Positions 1 to 11,267 of a DNA stretch of 64,000 nt are shown here, one piece after another (position 1 is the stretch's first letter; every line of letters begins with the position of its first letter). The notes beneath the pieces are model-generated. The model saw nothing but the letters and a program-made list of their open reading frames with translations. It was not told the origin of the DNA and did no database searches. The position numbers and the translations under genes were made by a program. Origin of the DNA: Dactylorhiza incarnata (taxonomy: Eukaryota > Streptophyta > Magnoliopsida > Asparagales > Orchidaceae); NCBI GenBank assembly GCA_033032865.1, contig JAWHQI010000505.1, positions 119,501 through 183,500 on the forward strand, read 5' to 3'.

Positions 1-917
1 AGCTGGAGAGAAGTTAGTTGATACATGAGGTATGGGTGATAAAGGAGGTGGAGAGGATGAGAAAGTATGAGGAGGAAGAGATGGATGAACATGAGAGTTA
101 GGAGGAGATGGAGTCTTTTCAGGAATGGAACCAGGCTTAGGAATTTGCCTGGTCCATTTGAAGAATAGAGCTATTGACATCCTTTTCCCTGGAGGAATAG
201 GGATTCCTTTTGACCTACATAGGTCAGGGAAGGAGTGGAAGAGTACTTGACTCATAATCCTCATATATGCATTTTCTTTGTGTAAGTATTTAGAGCTTAT
301 CATCTTGAGCAAGCATGTGGCCCAGTCCACCTTCTTCTTCAGCACCAGGCCCCCCATGATATTCAGTTGCTGCTTGGGCACTGCATCATGGGCTGAGGCC
401 TTGCATAGCAGGATTTTTCTTGCTATATCTGCTAGCAGTCTTGTACTCCTCAGAAAAGTCTATTTTCTTTAGATGGATTGGTTTATCCTTTGAAAACTTC
501 ATGGTGGTTAGCAGATGCTTGATTTCATCAGGTGTGAGGTATATAGATTCATCACCTAATAAGGGAGTGATGAAGACTTATGTAGTTATTCTTTAGAAGC
601 TGATTTTCTTTCCCTATTTGCTTTGAACAAAGATAATATTAGGGTGTGCCTGATGGAAGATCAAAGGTTGTCCTAATGTGTTCTGTAGATATTGAGACAG
701 ATGTTTCATGGATTGTTCCTTGGATTTCTCCTTGTTCAAATATCTGAACATGAGTCATCAGCTCTGTGAGCTCTGTTTCCAGGAGCTTGCATCTTGTGGA
801 GATGAGCTTATCTAGTCCAGCTTCAGTGAACAGAGCAATGATGCTCTTGTAGTTTTCTGCGGCGTCTTGGAAAGATTCAAGGTCAATGTCGAAACCAGAG
901 TTGGTCTTCGGAGCCAT
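1..917 (-). pseudogene. 3' additional ORF of Copia-A (plant transposon-protein-like), degenerate
   Basis: A 92-codon frame starts at 917 (MAPKTNSGFDIDLESFQ) and stops at 639 after LPSGTP. Sequence to its left still shows related coding stretches in other minus frames (SHDAVPKQQLNIMGG, KKKVDWATCLLKMI, KRMSIALFFKWTRQIPKP), so the ORF continues with frameshifts past the window start. The pattern resembles the 'putative plant transposon protein' sequences found as extra or envelope-like ORFs near the 3' end of Sirevirus-type elements. The assignment rests on recognition of the general pattern; the function is unknown. Confidence 0.5.
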
Positions 918-1369
918 TTTAGGTTAGTGAGAGAGAGAGGAAGAAATCGGCTGGACTGAGGAGCAAGAAGGATGAAGGATGCAGAGTAGTGAAGGTTTCT
1001 AACTGAAGAGTCTTTTTAAGTCAGGTGAAACGTCGAAATGCGACACTATTCGAGGCTTATTCGGTACTTCAGTGGATGTGACCGAAAATATTTTAGTATT
1101 GCCGCTCGTTTTCATGAAATCGACGTTACGTAGAGTGGAATTCGACATAAGCGTCGATACAGCTCGCGTTAAGATGCTAGGGTTTCGTATCGACGTATGC
1201 ATCGATTGTAATCGACGCATGCATCGATTTCACTTATTGAGTTGAGTCATCGACGGTGCGTCGATTAGAAGTCGACGTTACTTTTGATTTTCCTGAAAAA
1301 TTCTAGGTGTTTATTTATTTTTATCTCTTCCTAATCCTAAAGGTTTCTAAGTTAGTCTTGGACTAATTT
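918..1369 (-). other. Copia-A spacer between gag and 3' ORF with TCGACG motifs
   Basis: A non-coding spacer. From about 1020 to 1290 it repeats variants of CGTCGA/TCGACG, the same motif seen in this element's LTR (5528-5770) and gag (1640-1890). No ORF or recognised domain is visible. It occupies the place where pol should lie. Confidence 0.6.
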
Positions 1370-4300
1370 TCACAGATAGTTTGATTGATTGTGCCAACAT
1401 TTTTTGGCAAGGTGGCCAGTTTTGTTACATATGTAGCACTTGATTATCTTAGTATTGTGAGATTTTGATTTTAGAGAGGTATAGAGGTGTTGATTAGGAT
1501 AGAAAGTTTGATTTAGATGGGAATTTTGGTTAGGATAGAAAGTTTGGTTAGGATAGAGGTATTGATTAGGATAGAAATCATGATTAGGATGAATGGGTCC
1601 TGAATAGGGGTTAAGATGGAAGGTTTTTGGAGGATAGGCATTTAAGTTGCTCTGGTTTTGTATGCGTTGATATCTATTCGACGTATGTTGATAGTTGCGT
1701 TGATTTATATTCGGCGCTTTCTCCAGATAGCGTTGATCTGGTATCGACGCATGAACAATGTTGCGTCGATTTGATGTCGACGTACTTTTATTCAAGCGTC
1801 GAGTTGAGGTCGAGGCATCTGAGAGATTGCGTCGAGTAGAATTCGACGCACTATCATTCATATGTCGATATGAAGTCGACGCAACTGTATCTTCATAAAT
1901 TTCCTTTTTCCCTTTTTCTGATTTGGCTCTTTTATGTATTGTTTCTTTTGGCTTAATTGCTTCTTCAGATGAAGTTTGAGAGTCATCAGCTGAATAATAT
2001 GATGTTTCATCAAATTGTTTTATTTCCTTGAGGGAGTCTTCTTCCTTATTTAGTGAGTCTTTTTCTTGGTTTGATTTGCTAGGTTTGGTGAATTTTACAG
2101 GGATCATCCAAGCAGGTTTGTTGGATGGAATTTGGCTGGTTGAGGGATCAGCCCCTAGACCAAGATTTTTATGTCTCCTTTTTTGTTGTTCAGTGATTTC
2201 CTTGAGAGTTTGACTTCTCATTTTTATTGATTCTTTAAAAGCTTTTGCCTGGGATACCTTATCCTTAAGGAGCTGGTTTTCTATTCTAGCCCTTTCTACT
2301 TCCTTTTCTATGATGTTAGCCCTTAATTCATAATTTTTAGAGCATTTAACTTCTCTATTTCTCTGGTTTTTAGCCATATTAATTTGTTCTTTTAGATCCT
2401 TAATTTCTTGATTAGCTTTTAGTTGATCTAGACACATTCCCATAAAATCATTTCTGAAATTATCATTTTGAAAATCTATTTCATCAAAAATGCTTACCTC
2501 CTCCTTATCCTCAGATTCCTCTATGAGAATAAGGCTATTTTCTCTTTCATCTTCAGAAGATATGCTTTCTTCTGATCCTGTCTCACTCCATGATTTAGCA
2601 TCATCATCTTTCTTTGAGCCTTCAATGCCATTAAGCATAGGTCTTCTTGCTTAGGCTCTTCATTGTCACTCTTAGAAGAGGAGCTGTCCTCAGAGTCTGT
2701 TTCACTCCAGGCTTCTGCAATAAAGCCTCTTTCTTTCTTCTTCCCCTTTTTCTTGAGATCTTTCTTTTTCAGGTCTTTCTTTGTCTCAGCATTTTCTGGA
2801 CATTCTGGGGCAATATGTCCAGGTTTCCTGTAAGAATAACAAACAATTTCTTTAGTAGGAGTTTTGTCATACCTTGGTTTTGACTCTCTCCTTCTTGATC
2901 CATCTGTCCTGACCCATTTCTTGAATTTTCTGGCCAGGAAACTGAATAGTTCTTCTTCAGTGACAGAGCTTCCTTCTTCTGTTGCTTTTAATGCAATGTT
3001 CCTGTCTTTTGAAGAAGTTGGGGGTGTTTTCTCTTCTCTTCTTCTCTGGTTTTCAGCAGTTGCTCATAAGATCTGAGTTTTCCTAAGAGAGCATCTGTTG
3101 AAATTTTCCTTTGTCCTCTTGTGTCTCTTATTGCCCATATCCTTGAGTCCCATGAACTTGGGTGTTGAAACCGATTTCTCGGTCTCTCGTAGAGCTCGGG
3201 GCCCTCACCGAAATGAGGTGCGGCTAGCCCTTACTGATCTCTCGAGGAGGGTGGACGGAAGATTAAGAATTTGACTAAGACCTTAGTCACAGCGAGGAGG
3301 TCCCTCCACTAACCCGGAAGATCGTTGAGCGCTTCCCCTCCCAAGCCAAAACTGAGACTTGGGCACCTTGGAGAGCTCTGTAAATGCTAACCAAAGAAAG
3401 CCTGATGAGAGAGAAACTGAAGTGAGATCCTCTCCAAATGTGCCCTTAAGGTCCTATTTATAGATTTTTCTGATCTGGTCTGCAAATAACGGGATTCCGC
3501 CTTTAGATTTTACTATTTGCACCCCAAATGGGTCTGCTAACAGCCAAGCTCCGCTGTTTGGAGAGGCTAAGGGCAGACCACCAAGGGTAAAATGGTAAGT
3601 TGATCCTAATGATTTATGGATAAGGGGTTGCGATGACCTTACTGCCGGAGCTCTCGCAGGCCTTCTCGCGGGTCCTGTCCGCGATCTCTTCCGGGGGATC
3701 GCCTTGAGAGAACCTTGCTGAAGAAGTTCTCGCGGGTCCTCTCGTGAATACTACCCGCGGCGTCTCTTTTAGAGGGTCGCCTCGCGAGGACCTCGCTGCC
3801 TATTTTGGTGGTCTGCCGAGGTCTCATCGGCTGGGGCCGATCTTGGCGAGGTCTGGATCTCGCCACTCCCGTCTCGCTTGATTTCCTTACCTGGCGAATA
3901 TCGGGGTTGTACATTGGGAGACTCATCAGCAATTTGTCATTGATCTCTGTGAGAGAGATTTCTCTATCTAAGTCCCTTAGTTGATTGATGATCAGACTGA
4001 ATCTGTCATACATCTCAGAGATGCTTTCTTCATTCTTCTTTTGGAAGTTCTCATATTGAGAGATCAATAGAGCTTTCCTATCGTTCCTTTCATCAGCACT
4101 TCCTTCTACCATCTTTATGAGAGCCTCCCAAATTTCTTTGGCTGATTCACAATCAACAACCCTTTGAAAGATTTCATCAGAGAGGGTTGAGACCAGAATA
4201 TTTACAGCTTTTGCATCACATGTTCCTGCCTTCTTCTCTTCAACTGTCCACTCAGCCTTTGGGACAAGTGTTTGAGTCACTTCACCACTTGAGTCTTTTC

Positions 4301-4451
4301 TATAAGGCTTGGGAGGACCTGTCAAGATAACATTAAATAACTCTTCATCAATAGAATTCATATAAATCCTAATTCTTGTTTTCCAAACTGCAAACTTTTC
4401 AAGATTGCACATTGGTGGTCTGGTGGAAGCATAATCTTTGATTTGTGCCAT
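1370..4451 (-). pseudogene. Copia-A gag, interrupted by a solo LTR and frameshifted
   Basis: Gag is the capsid/nucleocapsid protein that packages retrotransposon RNA. The likely start is the Met at 4451 (MAQIKDYAST). The N-terminal half has the UBN2/DUF4219 pattern (FAVWKTRIRIYM, AKEIWEALIKMVEG, YDRFSLIINQLR). The frame stops being gag at 3913, where a solo LTR begins, and resumes at 3162. A degenerate knuckle follows near 2800-2850 (CYSYRKPGHIAPEC, second Cys replaced by Tyr). Then come an acidic Ser-rich region, a Lys/Glu-rich coiled coil, and Ser/Thr/Arg repeats encoded by the TCGACG motif at about 1640-1890. A second, intact knuckle (CYICNKTGHLAKKC) lies just before the stop. Frameshifts near 3040 and 2630 break it further. 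Confidence 0.85.
3163..3913 (-). repeat. Solo Gypsy LTR (S1) inside Copia-A gag, TSD ttggg
   Basis: A 751-bp solo LTR bounded by TG...CA (minus start TGTACAACCCCG, end GGTTTCAACA). It is flanked by a perfect 5-bp duplication ttggg (3158-3162 and 3914-3918). Removing it restores homology of the flanking gag. A TATA box (CTATAAATAG on minus) is at 3454-3463, with a CTCGCG-rich array upstream at about 3640-3860. It also holds a single copy of the sequence TTTTACTATTTGCACCCC (about 3517-3534) that is tandemly amplified in Gypsy-B. It is homologous to the Gypsy-C LTR at 41152-41921, so it is probably Tat-lineage Ty3/Gypsy (inference). Confidence 0.92.
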
Positions 4452-4538
4452 GTGAAAAATAATTTTTAGAAATATATATATAAAAATAAGAGGTAGGATC
4501 TTTTTGATCAAGGAGTTAACCTTTTTAGATCAAACTGC

Positions 4539-4549
4539 CTCTGATACCA
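4539..4549 (-). other. Primer-binding site of Copia-A
   Basis: Minus strand TGGTATCAGAG, complementary to the 3' end of initiator tRNA-Met, two bases from the LTR end. This is the standard Copia configuration and fixes the strand of the element. Confidence 0.9.
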
Positions 4550-4551
4550 AT

Positions 4552-5850
4552 TGAAAGTGCACAGTTAACCTCACTAGAATTCTCTAGAAGGGGGGTGAAT
4601 AGAGAATTAAAATATTTTTGTGCAAGGTTAATAATTATATATATATATGTGTAGTGATCACAGATTAGAGCTTCCTACACACCAACAAGAATTAAACAAG
4701 TAAGGAAAATAAATGCAAGAAGAAAATTCACAGCACAACACAAAGAAATATAGTGGTTCCCCAAACTTTGGGTAGTCCACTCTTCTACCCCCTTGGTAGG
4801 AATTCACTATCTTGCACTGAGTCTTTTGATAAGGAGACTCTTAGAACCAACTGAGTCTTTTGAAAAGGAGACTCTTAGAACCAGTACAACTGAATTTTTT
4901 AAAGAGAGATTCTAAAAACTCTTTTACAATATGTGAAAGTGAAATGAGAAAAAGGAGAAGAAGTATTTAAGACAAGAAAGAATCTTCTTCCTAGCAAGAA
5001 GATTGGAAGCACAAGAAGTAGTGAATGAAATCTCTCTTCTATAGTGAGAAGGAGATTGTAGGCTTTTTCTCTCTTTTTTGAGAGCTATCAGAGTTTGCAG
5101 CAAAATGGCTTCAGAAGCAGGAGAAGATGGAAGCTTGATGGTTGCTGCAGAATTATTTCTCAATTCTCTTTCTTTTTACTTGGGAGCTCTTCCTCTTTTT
5201 CAAATGTAAAAATGGTGGATCACTTCATATATTCTCTGCCGACCTCCTTGTTATTTTATAGCTCTGTCCATTCAAATAATACTATAGGAGGATAATTGAT
5301 TAGCAGACAGAGAAATAGAAAGATAGAAATATTTCCATAATAATTATATCAATAGAAGGAAAGAATTCATTCTGATTTCAAATAATGTCCATAATGGTTT
5401 TAATCAAATTAGCCAAGAATCTATTAGAGGAAAAGAATGATTCAGAACGGCTATAAAGAATAAATTGATTCCATATAAATCAGATTTATAACAGAAGGAA
5501 AGAGATCTGGCGATTTTTGAATTAAACATAGAAATCGACGTGCGTCGATTACTATTCGACGTAAGCGTCGAATTCGTCCTGGCTGGACGTTGAGAGAAGA
5601 ATAAGGAAGGTGCGTCGACTAAGGTGCGTCGACTTCTCAAGATGTGTCGACTAGAAGTCAGAGCTACGTCGACATAGGATACGTCGAATTCTTCTTAAAG
5701 TTACTTCGACTCAATCTGAAAGGAACGTCGACACCACTTCGACGTTGCGTCGAATACTATTCGACGCATATTTATTTAACCTTGATTTTTCTTTCTTAGA
5801 AAACATATTCAACTCATTTTCAGGGGTTAAGAGAAATCATTTTCCCAACA
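4552..5850 (-). repeat. 5' LTR of Copia-A with TATA box and TCGACG motif array
   Basis: On the minus strand the LTR starts TGTTGGGAAAATG (5850) and ends GCACTTTCA (4552), directly before the primer-binding site. A TATA box (TATAAAATAA) is at 5253-5260. Upstream of it, at about 5528-5770, the motif TCGACG/CGTCGA recurs many times in different contexts. Downstream of the TATA box is a conserved block at 4752-4779 (GTGGTTCCCC...GGGTAGTCCAC) and a short tandem duplication around 4815-4900. The second LTR is outside the window, so LTR divergence cannot be judged. Confidence 0.85.
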
Positions 5851-7065
5851 GAATCACTGGCCTGCAGGCAGGGTTAATGTTTAAGGAGTGAAAAATGACT
5901 TCAGGGTCTACCCCTGGCATGTCCTCCGGGCTCCAAGCGAAAATGTCTTCGTTCTCCTGTAGGAAGGTTGTGAACTCTTCTCATTCTTCCTGCGATAAGA
6001 GGGATCCGACCTGGACGGTCCGAGTCGGGTCCCGCTGAGAGAGTGGTACTTCCACTAACCCTTCAACGGGCGCACCCCGCTGCAGAGTAGTTTCGTCCCG
6101 TAGGTCGAAGTTGTTGATGTTGAAGGCGGTTGCCTTTGTCGGTTGAGCTTGCTTCAGGTAACAGGTTTTGGCCGCTTCTTGATTTCCTCTTACGACCCCT
6201 ATTCTTGCGGCGGTCGGTAACTTCATAGCTAGATGCGGAATGGACGGAACTGCTCCAAAGATAGATTGGAGCGGTCTCCCGAAGATGGCATTATAAGCGG
6301 AAGTGGATTCCACTACCACGAACTGGATGTTGTACGTTGACTGTCTCGGGAACTCACCCAATATGACTGGGAGAGTGATCATGCCTTGAACTAGAACAGG
6401 TCGGTTGTCGAAGTCGTAGACGGTCCCGGCTGCCGGGCTGAGCTGATCCTTCGTGAGCTTCATACTTTGCAAAGTAGAAAGGAACAGAACATCAACTGAG
6501 CTTTCGTTATCGACCAATATCCTTTTTACGTTAAAGCAATGGTCCTCAATCCCTGCGCTGATTACGAAGGGATCCTGGTGCGGTAGCCGTAACCTTTGCA
6601 GGTCTTCTTCCCCGAAAGCGATCGTAATGTCCTGTTTGAGCTTCTTGTCTTCGTGGTCTCTTGGGGGTTTGGCAATCGAGAGGATTTGCGCTTCTAGGAC
6701 GGGAGGTCCAGCGATCATTTCGATTTCTACCACCATCGGCCTTCCTCCTCCCGTGCCCCGGGGAGCAGGAGGCTGCTCCCTTGCCTCCCTAGGCTGCTGA
6801 GGCTGATTGGGAACCTGGCCTTGTAGGAATCTCCCTAGGAGTCCCTGGCGGACGAGACATTCGATTTCGTCTTTAAGTCTGGTACACTCTTCAGTGGTAT
6901 GCCCGGTCCCCCGATGGAACTCGCAGTACCTAGACTGCCCCTTGGGTTTGGGGCTAATGCCCGAGGTGCGCAGAGCTCTGGGTTGTTCTGAATGGCGTAG
7001 AGCACATTTGTTCTGTTCTGCAAGGAACAAGACTTGCCTTAAACCTTCCCCTCCTGGATAGGCAA
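5851..7065 (-). pseudogene. Gypsy-A gag (C-terminal) to protease fragment
   Basis: Reading leftwards from about 7065: the last part of a Ty3/Gypsy gag, a nucleocapsid knuckle of the form YCEFHRGTGHTTEEC (near 6880-6920), a Pro/Gln-rich linker, then a retroviral-type aspartic protease region (KRILVDNESSVDVLF, YNAIFGRP) to about 5981. The catalytic triplet, normally D-T/S-G, reads D-N-E, so the protease is probably dead. A better gag match just upstream of the knuckle lies in another minus frame (YAIQNNPEL within 6835-7023), implying a frameshift near 6945. The fragment is cut on the left by Copia-A and on the right by Copia-B. Tat-like lineage is an inference from the knuckle. Confidence 0.8.
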
Positions 7066-7080
7066 AGAGCAGAGGATTGA

Positions 7081-7563
7081 GATTTCTCTAAACATGAAGA
7101 AATAGACCAGAATGCAAGACTGGCAAAGAAAAGAGAAAGAGAACACACAATGCTTGCTAAAGAGTTTATGGCCAAGCAGAGGGATGAACAAACCAAAGAT
7201 CTAGACTTTGAGAATTGGAGTGAAGACTCCAAAAGCATCATTATAAATGCATGGATCATCCATGAACAAATCTGCAAAGATATTGATAAGATCTATCCCT
7301 CTGAAGAGTGGATAAAACACTTGGAAAGAAACACTAAGAGAGAAAGGATATTTATAGAAAATCTAGTAAGAAAGGAGAATCCAAGAAGGATGCCATCAAA
7401 GTACATTCCAAAGCCATTCATGTACTTCAAAAGGCAAGAGAATAGGAAGAAGATTGCTGAAATAGAAGCAGCAAATGCAGACAAAAATATCTCAACCAAA
7501 GGGAAAGAAACTGTTACAGACACTGCTGAATGCTCAACATCTTCTAAGAAGAGAAAAATTTAA
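7081..7563 (+). CDS. 3' additional ORF of Copia-B
   Basis: An open frame runs from 7081 to the stop at 7561-7563; the first ATG is at 7150 and codons upstream of it are also open, so the true start was probably in the lost 5' part. The protein is Lys/Glu-rich and looks helical (FMAKQRDEQTKDLD, KHLERNTKRERIF), with a basic C-terminus (SSKKRKI) that resembles a nuclear localisation signal. It sits between where pol would end and the polypurine tract, the place of extra or envelope-like ORFs in Sirevirus-type elements. I see no known catalytic motif, and no transmembrane segment that would support an envelope role. Confidence 0.5.
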   Translation, partial: DFSKHEEIDQNARLAKKREREHTMLAKEFMAKQRDEQTKDLDFENWSEDSKSIIINAWIIHEQICKDIDKIYPSEEWIKHLERNTKRERIFIENLVRKENPRRMPSKYIPKPFMYFKRQENRKKIAEIEAANADKNISTKGKETVTDTAECSTSSKKRKI

Positions 7564-7948
7564 ATAAATGTATCTAAGTTTTATGAATATCTGAATGCAA
7601 TTTGAACAATGTTTCAACACTTTATCTGAAATGAAAATGAATGAGTTGTTGAATCTATTATTTTTGTTGAGAGCTAATCTCATTCATAGGCTAATATTAT
7701 TCTATGTTAGTGCTTAAGATAATCTGTGATGCCTTAACTTGATTACTTAATCACATTATTGGATTGATAAACTATGTTGGTATTATGCTTGTCATGAATA
7801 TTATCTGTTATAATATTATCTTGAATGTCATAAAAATATTAACATGATTATGTTATGATGAATACCATGTAGTGAAGTTACATGATAAGTATTTGTGTTA
7901 TGTACCTCAGCATTGAGGGTGTTCTGCCTTCTTCAAATAGGGGGAGAT
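7564..7948 (+). other. AT-rich 3' untranslated region of Copia-B
   Basis: No gene is visible. The stretch is AT-rich and ends in the polypurine tract aaatagggggaga, which primes plus-strand synthesis immediately before the LTR start at 7949. The same tract sequence precedes the Copia-D LTR at 60110 and, on the minus strand, the gag-only element's 3' LTR. Confidence 0.7.
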
Positions 7949-9223
7949 TGTTGGGAATATTACCATCAATGTTCCCTTGATTTGAAGAAACATCACACTC
8001 AATGCTAAGTACAAGTTGTATTTGATAAACCCTATTTCATCTCATGACTATGCAGGGTTAGGATATTCCAAGGTCTAGAGTAAGTTCAGTGGTTTACTGC
8101 CAAAACCGCTGAGACAAGTTCTCAGTCTCAGCTGAACCGCTGAGACAAGGCCAGGAGCCGTTGAGAAGGTGTCTGGGCCAGCTGAGCTGCAGATAGAGGA
8201 AAACCGCTGAGACAACTGTCTGTCTCAGCAGATCCGCTGGGATGGAGACAGAAATATCTGTTGAGACTAGTAGCTATCACAGCCCAACCGCTGAGACAGA
8301 TTCAAATATGCTGGCGGGTTTTGCTTTTGGCGCAAGTGGCAGAAAAGCAAGATAAGGTGCTCCAATCACCTCCATACCCTGTCAGGGGCCATCTGATAGC
8401 CGTTGAAGATTGGAGAAGTATAAAAGAATAACTTAGGGCTTTTAAGAAAGAAGCTTTTTGGCAAAAAGAACACACAACTACTGTTACATTGTCGGCTGTC
8501 AACAAGATCTCTCGACCTGCTTCCTGAAGCAGAAAAGGAGAGAAAGATTGTTCTTCCTGTGTGATTGAAGAAGAAGAAGTTGATCCTTACTCATCTACTG
8601 AAGACAAGGATCAGAAAGAGGCAGGATTGAAGTTATTGTTCTCTTCCCTGCTTCAAGACAGCAACAGAAGATCAAGGCTTGAAAGAGTTAATATTCTATC
8701 TTCTGTTGTAAGCAACATTTATTTCCTTATGTAGGAACATTATTTGTTCTGAGTTTGTAGGGCATTTTGCCTGAGGGAGTAGGGTTGTTGGGCCTGAGTG
8801 TAGAGCTGAGAGTTCAGCTTTAGTGTAGGATCTCTGTGGAGATCTGAGGTAGGACTTCTTGATAGGTCTGAGTTGGTAGGGCAGCTGTGCCTGAGGTAGG
8901 GTTGTTGAGCCTGAGGTAAGGTTTGAGAAAAACCTGAGAGATCCTGAGGGATCGGAGTTGTAAACTCTTGGAGCTGAGATTGGAAGAGTTGGCCTTGTCT
9001 AATTCATTGTTAGAAAGGTGAAGGGGGAAAGAGGACTACTCATGATACCCTGTCTTGAGGAACCTCTATAAATACTTGTGTGTTTTCCGTGTGCTTCATT
9101 TCTTACTAATATTAATTCAGAAACAGTTAGACATTAGCTTAAAAGAAATGAGACCTATTCCCCCCCCCCCCCCCCCCCTCTAGGTGATTAAGACTACATC
9201 CTTATAAACTATCAAGCTCAACA
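7949..9223 (+). repeat. 3' LTR of Copia-B with ACCGCTGAGAC array and TATA box
   Basis: The LTR starts TGTTGGGAATATT and ends AAGCTCAACA. Upstream of the TATA box (TATAAAAG, 8419-8426) the motif ACCGCTGAGAC and variants recur at least eight times (about 8100-8300). Downstream are degenerate CCTGAGG repeats (about 8760-8960). Near the end a run of 19 C (9160-9178) stands at the CCCCCTCTAGG position shared by Sirevirus-like LTRs. The 5 bases after it are ttggc; the matching duplication on the left is gone. Confidence 0.85.
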
Positions 9224-9838
9224 TTGGCTTTAGGAGGGGAAGTTCCTATAAACTTTTGGGTATGTGGCGGGTCCTCTTCGCTGCAACACGCGGGTCTTGT
9301 TTATAGGCAGTTTGGAGTTGTTCTTTATGCTCTCTAGCTTCTTATCACCTTGTCTCACATGGGTCGATCACTAAACGAGTAGCCTTTGGTCACCCCCAAG
9401 TCTCGAACAGTTGAACCGGTATCTGGGTTTCAACACCCATGTTGGAGGATTTTACTATTGCACCCATGATGGGGGGATTTTACTATTTGCACCCCATGAT
9501 TGGGGTTTTTACTATTTGCACCCCACGATGAGGGATTTAACTATTTGCACCCCAAGATGGGGGATTTTACTATTTGCACCTCATGATGGAAGATTTTACT
9601 ATTTACACTCATATGTTGGGTGATTTTACTATTTGCACCATATGATAGAGGATTTTAGTATTTGCATCCCACGATATGAGATTTTACTATTTACATCCCA
9701 CGATTTGGGATTTTACTATTTGCACCTCTATGTTGGGTGGTTATAGGGCAAGTGGGTTTACTTTGGTCAACCTCGTTTCCTCCACCAAATGAGGCAGGTG
9801 TTTTGGCTATTAGCAGCCCAGATTAGGGGGTACTATCA
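9224..9838 (-). repeat. Gypsy LTR fragment (U3 part), probably 3' LTR of Gypsy-B
   Basis: On the minus strand this starts TGATAGTACCCCC (9838), matching the start of the 5' LTR of Gypsy-B (TGATAGGTACCCCC at 19224). The next ~90 bases also match, including the phrase about 9790-9830 that corresponds to 19155-19215. A 28-29 bp tandem array and a TATA-like tataaaca (minus, near 9300) follow. The LTR end is missing because Copia-B abuts at 9223. The inner part does not match the 17307-18700 LTR well, so it could belong to a sister family. Confidence 0.65.
9440..9735 (-). repeat. 28-29 bp tandem array (TTTTACTATTTGCACCCC units)
   Basis: About ten imperfect copies of a unit built on ttttactatttgcacccc followed by a variable 'gatggggga' segment. 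The same array occurs at 18710-19110. It lies in the U3 region of Gypsy LTRs. It contains ORFs only because it is repetitive; it is not protein-coding. Confidence 0.85.
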
Positions 9839-10120
9839 TTTGCCGCCCAAATTCCCGGAGTCCGACACTCTTGCAAGAGTATGGGAATTTTTCTTCCTAG
9901 AGTGCGTGCTAAATTTGTGCGGGTGAACAACTCATTGTATCCATGCCGGAGGTGAATGGTGTGGTGGAGGCATGAAAGGAGGTGCGTAAAAGCAGTAGCG
10001 AACAACGCTCATTGGGTTAAGGAGATGCAAGGAGGGAAACGTGTGTGGAAGATACTCATGCGCAACACGGGGGCGCCTGCGCGCTGGCTCGCGCAGGGGC
10101 ACCTGGGCGCAGGTGCGCGA

Positions 10121-11267
10121 TGTTAAAATTTCGGAGTAGGATTGAAGACAATACATCGGAAGACTTTAATTCAATTCAAAACAGTTAACCAGTGACAATG
10201 AAGGACAAGATGATCTTAATTAACTATCTTTTTACAATGCGTTGCATGCATGGCGAGACATGATTTATAAGAGAAACATAGATGAGAAAACAAGACAACA
10301 AAACAAGCTTCTGTCGGCTAGAACTTCTGAGACCGCACAGACCGCTCGATCACTGCAAGACTGCACGGCTTCACTGAGATCGCACAAACAGAATAGGTCG
10401 CTGACCTGTAATCTGCCAGACCGCCAATCACAGACCGCACAATCTGCTTCTTATTGAACTGCTGAAATAAATCCCTGTCCGTACTTCTTGATCGCCTAGA
10501 CCACATGGTCTCAAGATCAGATAAGTAACCCACGAACACAGAAGAAGAACTGCTCACTGTTGCCAGACCGCAACTCAAGACCACCTGACCGCTGAAGGTC
10601 ACCTGATCAACTGAGTTTGCTGCAAACAGACTAAGAACATCAAACACAGTTCACCCAGACAGAACGTTGGCGAGCTGGTTTATTCAAAGATGGAAAGAAG
10701 GAAAAATGCTGACGGAGACTGCTGGCCGCCTAACCTGTGAACACAACAAACGGTCAACAACCTTCAGACCGCGCGACCTCAAAAACGAGACGACACAATC
10801 AATCCAAACTTTAGTTCTTACAGTTCTTGCATAATGAATGGCTACCCATGCACCTCTATTTATAGGCAAATGAACGGATGTCGTCACCGCCCATAAGAGA
10901 TAAAGACACCACCCTTATTAGGACGCGCGGTCACCAGAACCAGACCGCGCGGTCTTCATAAGACCATAATTTTACTTGAGCAAAACCGGATCAACCAAGA
11001 CAGCTCGGAGAACAAATACTTACAGACCGCTCGACTTATATAAGAACAGAACTACATGAGCACAACTGACCAACCAAGGTTGACCGCGAGAGCGAACTCA
11101 TGTAAACCGCCTGGTCTCACTACTAGACCGCCCGGACTCTGCGAGTACTAGAGCAGACTGGCAAACTGAAGCTCTCCGCCAATACCGAGCTCTCGCAGAC
11201 CGCGCGAGCTCTGCGGTCTCCAAAAAATAGACCGCCCGGACTCCCACTTACACTTCAAAATTCAACA
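10121..11267 (-). repeat. Solo Copia LTR (S2), related to Copia-E LTRs, TSD (c/t)gcga
   Basis: Plus-strand start tgttaaaatttcgg and end aaaattcaaca correspond to the two edges of the Copia-E LTR (tgtgaaattttccg...cattttcaaca). The flanks are cgcga (10116-10120) and tgcga (11268-11272), a 4/5 match as expected of an old duplication. The TATA box on the minus strand is at about 10856-10864. GACCGC-type words (ACCGCGCGG, ACCGCCCGG, ACCGCTCG) recur on both sides of it. No internal sequence remains, so it arose by LTR-LTR recombination. Confidence 0.85.

Larger units (their letters stand above)
1..5850 (-). mobile_element. Copia-A, Sirevirus-like LTR retrotransposon lacking visible pol
   Basis: Reading leftwards on the minus strand the order is 5' LTR (5850-4552), tRNA-Met type primer-binding site, gag, a motif-rich spacer and a 3' ORF that runs off the left edge; the 3' LTR lies outside the window. 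A coiled-coil gag with a CCHC knuckle plus an extra ORF before the 3' LTR is typical of Sirevirus-type Copia elements. No protease, integrase or reverse transcriptase can be found between the end of gag (about 1370) and the 3' ORF (917), so the copy looks non-autonomous or internally deleted. Its gag was hit by a Gypsy element that is now a solo LTR. Copia-A itself appears to sit in Gypsy-A, whose gag-protease starts directly at its right border. Confidence 0.85.
7066..9223 (+). mobile_element. Copia-B, 3' end only (3' ORF plus 3' LTR)
   Basis: Only the right end of a plus-strand Sirevirus-like Copia element remains: a 3' ORF, an AT-rich 3' region with a polypurine tract (tagggggaga, about 7938-7947) and an LTR. 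The left side joins Gypsy-A gag directly near 7060-7080 with no LTR, so the 5' part was lost by deletion. The base composition of the ORF (A-rich) differs sharply from the GC-rich Gypsy sequence on its left. Confidence 0.8.

Noticed and set aside
7949..9223. Host promoter or gene upstream region because of a clear TATA box and regular motif
   Set aside because: The TG...CA borders and polypurine tract identify it as an LTR.
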